64,000 nucleotides of DNA from DAITQM01 sp039794245 (lineage in GTDB: Bacteria; Pseudomonadota; Gammaproteobacteria; Xanthomonadales; Wenzhouxiangellaceae). Every line of letters begins with the position of its first letter. Positions within the stretch are counted from its first letter, which is position 1. The position numbers were made by a program, and so were the translations under genes. Positions 7,798 to 15,764 of this stretch are shown piece by piece. The stretch spans positions 1 through 64,000 of the forward strand of contig JBDIVS010000002.1 in assembly GCA_039794245.1 (NCBI GenBank), read 5' to 3'. Under the pieces are notes generated by a model. It was given only the letters and a program-made list of their open reading frames with translations, did not search any database and had not been told where the DNA came from.

Positions 7798-9159
7798 TTA
7801 TCGCCCGGTCGTTACGGCATCGATACCGCGGCGCACGACATCGATCATCCGTTCGACCTCGTCCGGCGTGATGACATAAGGCGGCATGCAGTAGATCGTA
7901 TCGCCGAGCGGGCGGAGCAGCACGCCGTGTTCGAGGCCGTAGCGGTACACCCCGAGGCCGCGGCGCTCGGCGGCCGGATAGGGCGTTCGTGTGTCACGCT
8001 CGGCGATCATGTCGAAGGCAACGATCATCCCGGTCTGCCGGACATCGGCGATATGCGGATGGCCGGCGAGCAGCATTGCATTCTCGGCCATGAGTGCCGC
8101 GGTCCGCCGGTTGGCGGCGAGTACGTCGTCTTTTTCGAACAGATCCAGCGTGGCGAGCGCCGCGGCACAGGCCAGCGGGTTGCCGGTGTAACTGTGCGAA
8201 TGCAGGAAATTCCGGCCCTGTTGGTACTCGCCGTAGAACGCCTGGTAGAGCTCTTCTTTCATCAACACCGCGGCGAGCGGCAGAAAGCCGCCGGTCAGGC
8301 CCTTGGACAGGCACATCAGGTCCGGGCTGATGGCCGCCTGCTCGCAGGCGAACAGCGTGCCGGTGCGGCCGAAGCCGGTGGCGATCTCGTCGGCGATCAG
8401 GTGGATGCCGTAACGGTCACACTCGCCGCGCAGCAACCTGAGGTAAACCGGGTGGTACATGCGCATGCCGCCGGCGCACTGCACCAATGGCTCGACGATC
8501 ACCGCGGCGACGGTCTCGTGATGGCGGCGCAGGGTTTCGGCCATCGCCGCGAACGCATTGCGGCTGGCCGCCTCCCATTCGGCCGGCGGCAGGCCGCGGC
8601 AGTCAGGGGGATTGACGACCAGAGGTTCGATCAGCAACGGCCGGTAAACGGCGCGGTAAAGGCCGAGATCGCCGACGCCGAGCGCGCCGAGCGTCTCGCC
8701 GTGATAACCGCCGCCGAGCGCGACAAAACGCGTGCGCTCCGGCCGGCCCTGGTTGTACCAGTAGTGGAAGCTGAGCTTCAGCGCCACTTCGACCGCCGCC
8801 GAGCCGTTGTCGGCGAAAAACACGCGCTCCAGGCCCGGTGGGGCGAGCGCGGTCAGCCGTTCGGCCAGTTCGATCGCCGGGCGGTGCGTGAAGCCGGCGA
8901 AGATCACGTGCTCCAGTTCGTTCGCCTGGCGAGCGATCGCCGCGGCGATTTCGGCACGCCCGTGACCGAACAGGTTCACCCACCACGAACTGATCGCATC
9001 GAGGTAGCGCCGGCCGTCACAGTCCTCCAGCCAGACCCCCCGGGCGCGGCGGATCGGCAGCAGCGGAATGTTCCCGGCCTCGTGATCGTGCATCTGCGTG
9101 CACGGGTGCCAGATATGCGCCAGGTCGCGCCGGCGCCAGAATGAACCCAACTGTTGCAT
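7798..9159 (-). CDS. bioA: BioA, adenosylmethionine-8-amino-7-oxononanoate aminotransferase, start codon supplied by a MITE
   Basis: PLP-dependent class III aminotransferase making 7,8-diaminopelargonate in biotin synthesis. Landmarks are AHIWHPCTQM, SSWWVNLFGH, the GGYHGETLGA loop, ADEIATGFGRTG and the Schiff-base lysine in CLSKGLTGG. The first codons (M-Q-Q-L-G) lie inside the terminal inverted repeat of the adjacent MITE; native sequence begins at S-F-W-R-R-R-D-L. An open frame extends to 9240 through the MITE but has no merit. The protein from ATG 9159 is 453 aa and keeps every recognisable family block, so it may well work, although its promoter and ribosome site are now MITE-derived. 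No other bio gene is nearby. Confidence 0.93.
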   Translation of the reverse strand: MQQLGSFWRRRDLAHIWHPCTQMHDHEAGNIPLLPIRRARGVWLEDCDGRRYLDAISSWWVNLFGHGRAEIAAAIARQANELEHVIFAGFTHRPAIELAERLTALAPPGLERVFFADNGSAAVEVALKLSFHYWYNQGRPERTRFVALGGGYHGETLGALGVGDLGLYRAVYRPLLIEPLVVNPPDCRGLPPAEWEAASRNAFAAMAETLRRHHETVAAVIVEPLVQCAGGMRMYHPVYLRLLRGECDRYGIHLIADEIATGFGRTGTLFACEQAAISPDLMCLSKGLTGGFLPLAAVLMKEELYQAFYGEYQQGRNFLHSHSYTGNPLACAAALATLDLFEKDDVLAANRRTAALMAENAMLLAGHPHIADVRQTGMIVAFDMIAERDTRTPYPAAERRGLGVYRYGLEHGVLLRPLGDTIYCMPPYVITPDEVERMIDVVRRGIDAVTTGR

Positions 9160-9379
9160 AAATTCCCGGAATTCTCGGTCAAGTGGGTGAGTGCAGTTTG
9201 TTCGATTTGCCGCGGCAGCGTAGTTATTCCTACGGTTCAAGGCAAAGCTGCCGCCCGCTTGGGCGAGAAACCGGGCGCGTCACCCCAGGTGAATTCGATG
9301 CTTGAACTAATATTCTCATAACTTATTGATTTAATGAAGAAATCTATAAATTTGAGCAAAATTTATGCAACTGTTGGGT
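9145..9379 (+). mobile_element. MITE copy A (235 bp) between bioA and gspG
   Basis: Bounded by ACCCAACTGTTGCATAAATT and its near-perfect inverted complement (one mismatch at position 8). It is flanked by a 2-bp GA duplication. There is a GC-rich end toward bioA and an AT-rich end toward gspG. It holds no coding capacity for a transposase. Same family as the copies at 30792, 34199 and 44718. Confidence 0.92.
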
Positions 9380-9417
9380 GAATTGTCTTCGTTTGTACTC
9401 AATTGCGGCGGACTCAC
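9380..9417 (-). pseudogene. Stranded original 5' codons of bioA
   Basis: Removing the MITE and one GA copy joins this segment in frame to bioA. From GTG 9417 it reads S-P-P-Q-L-S-T-N-E-D-N and then S-F-W-R-R-R-D-L; a TTG at 9402 is an alternative start. This is a reconstruction from the sequence. No strong Shine-Dalgarno is visible, so which codon was the original start is uncertain. Confidence 0.6.
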
Positions 9418-9474
9418 GGTAAAGGTGATTTGCTATTATGACGCGGTCCCGGCCGGCCACCACAAGAGATTCCG

Positions 9475-9906
9475 ATGTCGAACAAGTCCATGCAGCGCGG
9501 CTTTACCCTGATCGAGATTCTGATCGTCGTCGTGATCCTCGGCATTCTGGCCGCGGTGGTCGTGCCGCGAGTGATGGACCAACCCGACAAGGCGCGGGTC
9601 ACCAAGGCCAGGCAGGACGTCGGGGCGCTGGTCACGGCGCTGAATCTGTATCGCCTCGACAACTTCGTGCTGCCGAGCACCGACCAGGGCCTCGAGGCGC
9701 TGATCCGCCGGCCGAGCGGCCAGCCGGCGGCGCCGAACTGGAAGGCCGGCGGCTATGTCGATCGGCTGCCGAAGGACCCGTGGGGCCGGGAATATCAATA
9801 CCTCAACCCCGGAGCGCACGGTGAAATGGACGTCTTCTCCTACGGCGCCGACGGCGTCCCCGGCGGCGAGGGCATCAACGCCGATATCGGCAACTGGGGC
9901 GATTGA
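9475..9906 (+). CDS. gspG: GspG, major pseudopilin of type II secretion
   Basis: Main subunit of the periplasmic type II secretion pseudopilus. The prepilin peptidase site is visible as RG|FTLIEILIVVVILGILAA with Glu at +5, and the C-terminal half has the typical GspG pattern (PSTDQGLEAL, GYVDRLPKDPWGREYQYLNPG, DVFSYGADG, GDIGNWGD-type ending). 143 aa, normal length. First gene of gspGHIJK. Its upstream region is now occupied by MITE copy A ending 95 bp before the start, so its promoter may be affected. Confidence 0.96.
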   Translation: MSNKSMQRGFTLIEILIVVVILGILAAVVVPRVMDQPDKARVTKARQDVGALVTALNLYRLDNFVLPSTDQGLEALIRRPSGQPAAPNWKAGGYVDRLPKDPWGREYQYLNPGAHGEMDVFSYGADGVPGGEGINADIGNWGD

Positions 9907-9933
9907 GCCCGCCTGGGAGACACTGCCCGCCCG

Positions 9934-10428
9934 ATGTACGCCGCTTTCCGCCACCCCGGTTTCACCCTGGTGGAGGTGCTGGTGACACTCGTCATCCTCG
10001 GCGTCATGCTCGGCGCCGTCACCCTGGCGCTGGGCCACCGCGACCCGGCCGGCACCGAAGCCGCCCACCTGAACGCCGTGATCCTTGCCGGTTGCCGGCA
10101 GCGGGCGATCCTCGAGAGCCGCACGCTCGGGCTCGAAGTCGGATCGAAAGGGTGGACCATCGCCGGTCTCGAAGGCGGCACCTGGCTGCCGCTGCCCGAG
10201 CGAAACGCCGCCGGGAAATGGTCATCGGAACTGACCGTGGCTCTCGAAATCGGTGGCCGACCGGCGCCACTGGTCGGCGAGCGGGCGCTTGCGCCGCAGA
10301 TTCTTTGCCACGCCACCGGTCAGATGACGCCGTTCGTGCTGCGTTTCACGGCGGCCGGCGACCGCCGGGTGCTTTGGGGCTACAGCGACGGCCGGCTCGA
10401 AAACGACCCCCCGTCCGGGCGGCGATGA
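9934..10428 (+). CDS. gspH: GspH, minor pseudopilin
   Basis: Type IV pilin-like N-terminus HPG|FTLVEVLVTLVILGVML with Glu at +5, followed by a short beta-rich domain. At 164 aa and in this position it is the GspH/FimT-type minor pseudopilin that joins GspG to the tip complex. Its stop overlaps the start of gspI (ATGA), indicating coupled translation. The C-terminal part is divergent, so the call rests on the N-terminus and gene order. Confidence 0.88.
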   Translation: MYAAFRHPGFTLVEVLVTLVILGVMLGAVTLALGHRDPAGTEAAHLNAVILAGCRQRAILESRTLGLEVGSKGWTIAGLEGGTWLPLPERNAAGKWSSELTVALEIGGRPAPLVGERALAPQILCHATGQMTPFVLRFTAAGDRRVLWGYSDGRLENDPPSGRR

Positions 10429-10802
10429 ACACCTTGCGGGCGCGTCACAGCCCCGGTTTTACATTGCTCGAAGTGTTGCTGGCCATGGCCGTGATCGGCA
10501 TCGCGGTGCTCGCGCTGAGCGAAACCGGCGGCCGTTCGCCGCGCCTGATCGCCGACCTTGCCGACCGGACTTACGCCCAATGGATCGCCGACAACGCCCT
10601 CGCCGAGATCCGGCTGTTCGAGGGTTTCCCCGAGCCCGGCCCGCGCCGTGGCCGCGAAAACATGGCCGGCCGGCAATGGCTGTGGCGCGCCGAAGTCAAG
10701 CAGACCGCCGATCCGGCGCTGCGCCGGATCGACGTCTGGGTGCTGATCGAAGGCGATGAAACGCCGGTGCTCAACCACACCGGTTTCGCCGGGCGCTGGT
10801 AA
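10425..10802 (+). CDS. gspI: GspI, minor pseudopilin of the tip complex
   Basis: 125 aa. Processing site SPG|FTLLEVLLAMAVIGIAVLAL with Glu at +5. The frame is open upstream, but ATG 10425 overlaps the gspH stop. The middle segment TYAQWIADNALAEIRL matches the conserved GspI pattern (A-x-x-A-D-N-x-x). It acts with GspJ and GspK at the pseudopilus tip. Confidence 0.92.
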   Translation: MNTLRARHSPGFTLLEVLLAMAVIGIAVLALSETGGRSPRLIADLADRTYAQWIADNALAEIRLFEGFPEPGPRRGRENMAGRQWLWRAEVKQTADPALRRIDVWVLIEGDETPVLNHTGFAGRW

Positions 10803-10806
10803 AGCG

Positions 10807-11418
10807 ATGGGCCGCCGCCACCCCGACCACCCACCCGCCCGAATCCGGGCGGCCGGCTTTACATTGCTCGAAGTGGTGCTCGCCGTCGGGGTGTTTGCCC
10901 TGGTCGCTGCCGCCGGCTACGGCGCGCTGCAAGCCCTCGCCACCGCCGCTGCGGCCAGCCGCGACCGCGGCCGCGAACTCGAGACCAAACAAATGGTGCT
11001 CACCGTGCTCGCCCAGGATCTCGGCCAGGCGATCGCCCGCCCGGTGCGCCGGGCCGGCGGTTCTGCCGAACCGGCTCTCGGCGGGGATACGACACACCTG
11101 GCGCTGACCCGTGGCGGCTGGGACAACCCTCCCGGCACGATGGGAAGCACATTGAAGCGGATCGAATGGGGTTTCGACGGCACGCGGCTCGAACGCCGGC
11201 TGTGGCCGGTCACCGACCCGGCCGGTCGTAACGCGCCGCAAACCGATCTCGCCTTGGAGGACATCACCACGTTGCGCTGGCGCTATCTCGACCGCCAGCG
11301 GCACTGGCTCGATCGCTGGCCGCCGCCGGACGGCACGGCCCTGCCGCGGGCCATCGAGATCGTTTTCGAGAACCGGCGTGGCGACCGGTTCCGGCGCCTG
11401 ATCGAGGTCGCCCCGTGA
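10807..11418 (+). CDS. gspJ: GspJ, minor pseudopilin of the tip complex
   Basis: ATG 10807 lies 4 bp after the gspI stop; the open frame upstream of it belongs to gspI. Prepilin site AAG|FTLLEVVLAVGVFALVAA with Glu at +5, then the GspJ pattern RGRELETKQMVLTVLAQDLGQ. 203 aa, typical length. The last codons overlap the gspK start (GTGA). Confidence 0.93.
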   Translation: MGRRHPDHPPARIRAAGFTLLEVVLAVGVFALVAAAGYGALQALATAAAASRDRGRELETKQMVLTVLAQDLGQAIARPVRRAGGSAEPALGGDTTHLALTRGGWDNPPGTMGSTLKRIEWGFDGTRLERRLWPVTDPAGRNAPQTDLALEDITTLRWRYLDRQRHWLDRWPPPDGTALPRAIEIVFENRRGDRFRRLIEVAP

Positions 11419-12350
11419 AACTGCCGGCCGGCCAGCGCGGTGTCGCACTCCTTGTCGCATTGCTGATCGCGGCCCTGGCCGGCGTTATCGCCTTGCAGAT
11501 CACGCAGCGATCCGAACTCGACCTGGCGCGCAGCGCGGCGCTGGCCCGCAGCCTGACGGCCGGAGAATACGCCCGCGGCCTCGAAGCGCTGGCCCGCAGC
11601 CGGTTGCGCGACGACCTTTTGGCCGGCGACGATATCGATTCCGCCGACGACCCCTGGGGCCAACCCCTGCCGCCGCTGCCGGTGCCCGGCGGCGCGGTCA
11701 GCGGCGCCATCGTCGATCTCGACGGCCGCTTCAACGTCAACAGCCTGCTGCTCCCGGACGGCACGCCCGACCCGGCGGCGCAGGCGCTGTTCGAGCGCCT
11801 GCTGGCCGGGCTCGATCTGGAACCGGCGATCGCCGCCCAAGCCCTGGACTGGATCGACGCCGACACCATTCCCGGCGAGAACGGTGCCGAGGACGCCGCC
11901 TACCGCGGCCGGACGCCGCCCTACCTGCCGGCCAACCGGCCGTTCAGCCATTCCAGTGAACTTCGCCTGCTGGCGGCGATGAACGAAGAAACCTGGCAGC
12001 GGCTCGAACCGCACGTCACGGTGCTGCCGGCCAACGCCCGGCGGATCAATGTCAACACCGCGAGCCTCGAAGTCCTGACAGCGCTCGACCCGGCGATCGA
12101 CCGCGAGCGGGCCCGCATGCTGTACCAGAACGGCCACGCCCGTTATCGCACAATTGCCGATTTTCTGAACGCCCCGGCCCTCGACGGCCTGGCCCTCCCC
12201 GACCTCGCCGCCCGCATCGCAGTGACCAGCCGCTATTTCCTGGCCAGCGCCGAAGTCCGGCTCGACCGGGTACCCCGCCGCTATTTTTTCCTTCTCGCCC
12301 GCGAAGGCGGCCGCATCGATACCCTCTACCGCAGCCAGGGCCGGCCGTAA
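11415..12350 (+). CDS. gspK: GspK, large minor pseudopilin
   Basis: 311 aa from a GTG that overlaps the gspJ stop. The N-terminal segment QRGVALLVALLIAALAGVIA is a pseudopilin stem lacking Glu+5, which is normal for GspK. The body contains the alpha-helical insertion with VDLDGRFNVNSLL and RINVNTASLEVLTAL, typical of the family. It caps the pseudopilus with GspI and GspJ. The cluster ends here: no gspC, D, E, F, L, M or N follows. Confidence 0.94.
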   Translation: MKLPAGQRGVALLVALLIAALAGVIALQITQRSELDLARSAALARSLTAGEYARGLEALARSRLRDDLLAGDDIDSADDPWGQPLPPLPVPGGAVSGAIVDLDGRFNVNSLLLPDGTPDPAAQALFERLLAGLDLEPAIAAQALDWIDADTIPGENGAEDAAYRGRTPPYLPANRPFSHSSELRLLAAMNEETWQRLEPHVTVLPANARRINVNTASLEVLTALDPAIDRERARMLYQNGHARYRTIADFLNAPALDGLALPDLAARIAVTSRYFLASAEVRLDRVPRRYFFLLAREGGRIDTLYRSQGRP

Positions 12351-12364
12351 GCACCGCTTTTCCC

Positions 12365-12420
12365 GTCATTCCCGCCTGCCTGTGCGGGTACGCACGCAGA
12401 CAGGCGCATGCGGGAATGAC
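12365..12420. repeat. REP-like inverted repeat after gspK
   Basis: Outer arms GTCATTCCCGC and GCGGGAATGAC (11 bp, perfect), with a second imperfect inverted repeat inside (CTGCCTGTGCG / CGCAGACAGG). The form is typical of dispersed extragenic palindromes. It could also end gspK transcription, but there is no T-run. Confidence 0.7.
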
Positions 12421-12513
12421 AGAGGTGGGGGCGACGCCTCCGATGTGACAAGGAGTGGGGCTGGTGCCGATTGACTTCTACGTCCCGCGGTTCAAGGAGT
12501 GCATCATGCGTTT

Positions 12514-12552
12514 CATTCTGTCATCCCTTCGTGCGCTTCGTGTCCTTCGTGG
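12514..12552. repeat. Fragment of a CCTTCGTGTCCTTCGTGG word repeat
   Basis: Imperfect repetition of the word CTTCGTG ending in TCGTGGTGAA. The same word family forms an inverted pair at 31053-31179. The rest of the gspK-gap gap shows nothing else. Confidence 0.6.
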
Positions 12553-12573
12553 TGAACAGTGTACAGGCCGCGC

Positions 12574-13587
12574 TTATTTCGCCCGCATCAGGGCGAGTGC
12601 GGTGTCGAGCATGCGGTTGGAAAAACCCCATTCGTTGTCGTACCAGGCGCAGGCTTTGACCAGCGTGCCATCGATGACCTTGGTCAACGTCGTATCGAAG
12701 ATGCTTGACGCCGGGTTGTGGTTGAAATCGATCGAGACCAAAGGTTCGTCGTTGACGGTCAATATACCTTGCAACTCCCCGCCGGCCGCGGTGCGCATGA
12801 TCTTGTTGATTTCCTCGACGCTGGTGGCGCGCGCCGCGGTGAACGTCAGATCGACGAGCGAGACGTTGATCGTCGGTACGCGCACGGCGTAACCATCAAG
12901 TTTGCCGGCCAGTTCGGGCAGCACCAGACCGACGGCGGCGGCAGCGCCGGTCTTGGTCGGAATCTGCGACATCGCCGCGGCCCTGGCCCGGCGCAGATCC
13001 TTGTGGTAAACGTCGGTCAGCACCTGGTCGTTGGTGTAGGCGTGGATCGTCGTTACCAGGCCGTGGACGACGCCGACCGTTTCGTGCAGCGGCTTGACCA
13101 GCGGCGCCAGGCAATTGGTCGTGCACGAGGCGTTGGAGACGATGCGATCTGACGCCTTCAACCCTTGGTGGTTGACGCCGTAGACGACGGTCGCATCGAC
13201 GTCCTTGCCGGCCGGCGCCGAGATCAGCACTTTTTTCGCGCCGGCCTCGAGGTGCGCTTTGGCCTTGTCCCGGCTGGCGAAAAGCCCGGTGCACTCGAGT
13301 ACGACGTCGATGCCGATCTCGCCCCACGGCAGGCGCGCCGGGTCGCGCTCGGCCAGCACCCGGATGCGGTCGCCGTTGACCACTATATCGCCGCCGTCGA
13401 GCGCCACGCTGCCCGAAAAGCGACCGTGCGCCGTGTCGTAGCGGGTCAGATGGGCATTGGTCGCGGCGTCGGCGAGGTCGTTGAGCGCCACGATCCGGAT
13501 CTCCTCGTTGCGCCCCGCCTCGTAGCAGGCACGCAGGATATTGCGGCCGATGCGGCCGTAACCGTTGATGGCAGCTTTGATGCTCAT
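12574..13587 (-). CDS. gap: Type I glyceraldehyde-3-phosphate dehydrogenase
   Basis: Phosphorylating GAPDH of glycolysis and gluconeogenesis, 337 aa. NAD-binding INGYGRIGRNILRA, active-site SNASCTTNCLAP with the catalytic Cys, and WYDNEWGFSNRMLD near the C-terminus. ATG 13587 follows an AGGAG sequence and overlaps the tkt stop (ATGA); the longer upstream frame belongs to shadow sequence in tkt. Its position after tkt mirrors the tkt-gap(epd) arrangement of several gammaproteobacteria, but pgk, pyk and fba do not follow here. Erythrose-4-phosphate dehydrogenase is the alternative; the sequence reads more like Gap. Confidence 0.93.
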   Translation of the reverse strand: MSIKAAINGYGRIGRNILRACYEAGRNEEIRIVALNDLADAATNAHLTRYDTAHGRFSGSVALDGGDIVVNGDRIRVLAERDPARLPWGEIGIDVVLECTGLFASRDKAKAHLEAGAKKVLISAPAGKDVDATVVYGVNHQGLKASDRIVSNASCTTNCLAPLVKPLHETVGVVHGLVTTIHAYTNDQVLTDVYHKDLRRARAAAMSQIPTKTGAAAAVGLVLPELAGKLDGYAVRVPTINVSLVDLTFTAARATSVEEINKIMRTAAGGELQGILTVNDEPLVSIDFNHNPASSIFDTTLTKVIDGTLVKACAWYDNEWGFSNRMLDTALALMRAK

Positions 13588-15668
13588 GATCTTTGCTCCT
13601 TGAGTGCGGCCAGCACGCGCCGCGCTTCGGCGGCGATGTGCCCGGCGGTGAAACCGAATTCTTTCATCAATACCTCGCCCGGTGCCGAAGCGCCGAAGCG
13701 GTCGAGGGCGACGATGGCCCCGTCTTCGCCGGCCCAGCGGTGCCACAAAGCGCCGGCCCCGGCCTCGATTGCGACCCGCGCCTTGACCCCGGGCGGCAGC
13801 ACCGAGTCGCGGTAAGCGGCGTCCTGTTCGGCGAAGCGCTCGACATTGGGCAGCGAGACGACGCGCGCCGCGATCCCATCGGCGGCAAGCAGACCCTGGG
13901 CCTCGACCGCCGGCGCGACTTCGGAGCCGGTAGCGAGCAGGATCACCTCTAGCCGCTCGCCGGTTTCGTACTTGAGGACATAGCCGCCGCGGGCGATCGC
14001 GGCGAGCTGCGCCGCATCGCGTGTCTGGTGCGGCAATGTCTGGCGGCTCAGGATCAGCGCGCTCGGCCCACTGCGGCGCTCGATCGCCGCGCGCCAAGCG
14101 ACCAGCGTTTCGACCGCGTCGCACGGCCGCCAGACGGCAAGGTTCGGGATCAGCCGGAGACTGGCCAGTTGCTCGACCGGCTGATGTGTCGGCCCGTCTT
14201 CACCGAGCCCAATCGAATCGTGGGTGTAAACGTGGATCACGCGGGCCGGCAACAGCGCCGACAGGCGCACCGCGCTGCGGGCGTAATCGGAAAACACCAG
14301 AAAGGTGCCGGTGTAGGGAATGAAGCCGCCGTGCAAAGCCAAGCCGTTGGCGATCGCGGTCATGCCGAATTCGCGGACGCCGAAATAAAGGTAATTGCCG
14401 CGTGCTAGATCCGGCCGGCAATCGACGCTGCCCGACCACAGCGTGTTATTGGAACCGGTCAGGTCGGCCGAGCCGCCGATCAGGCCGGCAAGATGCGGGC
14501 CGATGACTTCGAGCGCCAGTTGCGAGGCTTTACGGCTGGCGACGTTTTTAGCCGCACGCTGGAAATCGGCGATGGCCTGATCGAGCGCCGCCGCCCAGCC
14601 AGCGGGCACCTCGCCTTGCATCCGCGCCGCGATCTCGGCGGCCGGTTCAGGGTACGCCTGGCGATACTCGTCCCAGCATTGCTGCCAGCGGGCGCGATGC
14701 GCCGCGCCGCGTTCTCTCGCGTCCCACGCAGCGCGGATCTCGTCGGGGATCGTAAACGGCGGGTAGGGCCAGCCGAGTTCGGCGCGCGCCGCGGCGACTT
14801 CGGCGGCACCAAGCGGCGCACCGTGCGTCTCGGCACTGCCTTGTTTGTGCGGCGCGCCATAACCGATGATCGTCCGGCAACAGATCAACGTGGGCTTAGC
14901 CGTCTCGGCCCGCGCCTGGTCGATGGCCGCGGCAATCGCCGGGGCATCGTGCCCGTCCACCGCCTCGATCACCTGCCAGCCGTAAGCCCGAAAACGGGCC
15001 GGTGTGGCGTCGGTGAACCAGCCTTCGACCTTGCCGTCGATCGAAATCCCGTTGTCGTCGTAAAAACAGATCAGCTTGCCGAGGCCGAGCGTGCCGGCCA
15101 GCGAACAGACCTCGTGCGAGATGCCCTCCATCAGGCAGCCGTCGCCGGCGAAAACATAGGTGTAATGGTCGATGAGCGGAAAACCATCCCGGTTGTAGCG
15201 CGCCGCCAGCAGCTTTTCGGCGAGCGCCATGCCCACGGCGTTGGCCAGCCCCTGGCCGAGCGGCCCGGTCGTCGTCTCGACGCCCGGCGCATGGCCGTAT
15301 TCGGGGTGCCCCGGGGTTTGGGAGTGCAGTTGCCGGAAGCGGCGGAGCTCGTCGAGCGGCAGGTGGTAACCGCTCAGGTGCAACAGGCCGTAGAGCAGCA
15401 TCGAGCCGTGGCCGTTGGAGAGCACGAAGCGGTCGCGGTCCCACCACGCCGGGTCGGCCGGGTCGTGTCTGAGGTAATCGCGCCACAGCACCTCGGCGAT
15501 ATCGGCCATGCCGAGCGGCATGCCGGGATGGCCGCTTTGGGCTTGCTCGACGGCATCCATCGCCAGGGCGCGCAGCGCATTGGCCAGCGTGCGGCGCGCC
15601 GGGTGAACAACGGCCGGGCTTTCCGGTTCACAAGCGGCGGCGCGGGCGGAATCGGGCGAAAGGGTCAT
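13584..15668 (-). CDS. tkt: Transketolase
   Basis: Thiamine-diphosphate enzyme moving two-carbon units in the pentose phosphate pathway. About 694 aa from ATG 15668 (MTLSPDSARA); a second ATG at 15722 is less likely. Landmarks are QAQSGHPGMPLGMADIAEVLW, LSNGHGSMLLYGLLHLSGY, the ThDP motif GDGCLMEGISHE with YDDN, and THDSIGLGEDGPTHQPVEQL. Translationally coupled to gap downstream. Confidence 0.97.
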   Translation of the reverse strand: MTLSPDSARAAACEPESPAVVHPARRTLANALRALAMDAVEQAQSGHPGMPLGMADIAEVLWRDYLRHDPADPAWWDRDRFVLSNGHGSMLLYGLLHLSGYHLPLDELRRFRQLHSQTPGHPEYGHAPGVETTTGPLGQGLANAVGMALAEKLLAARYNRDGFPLIDHYTYVFAGDGCLMEGISHEVCSLAGTLGLGKLICFYDDNGISIDGKVEGWFTDATPARFRAYGWQVIEAVDGHDAPAIAAAIDQARAETAKPTLICCRTIIGYGAPHKQGSAETHGAPLGAAEVAAARAELGWPYPPFTIPDEIRAAWDARERGAAHRARWQQCWDEYRQAYPEPAAEIAARMQGEVPAGWAAALDQAIADFQRAAKNVASRKASQLALEVIGPHLAGLIGGSADLTGSNNTLWSGSVDCRPDLARGNYLYFGVREFGMTAIANGLALHGGFIPYTGTFLVFSDYARSAVRLSALLPARVIHVYTHDSIGLGEDGPTHQPVEQLASLRLIPNLAVWRPCDAVETLVAWRAAIERRSGPSALILSRQTLPHQTRDAAQLAAIARGGYVLKYETGERLEVILLATGSEVAPAVEAQGLLAADGIAARVVSLPNVERFAEQDAAYRDSVLPPGVKARVAIEAGAGALWHRWAGEDGAIVALDRFGASAPGEVLMKEFGFTAGHIAAEARRVLAALKEQRS

Positions 15669-15764
15669 CGGCGGGCCAGCGTCAAAGCCGCTATTTTCGC
15701 CGATCGGGGCGGGCCGGGGCAAGGACTGCCGCCCCGGCGGTCGCGTGCGGGCCGGCCGCGCGGG

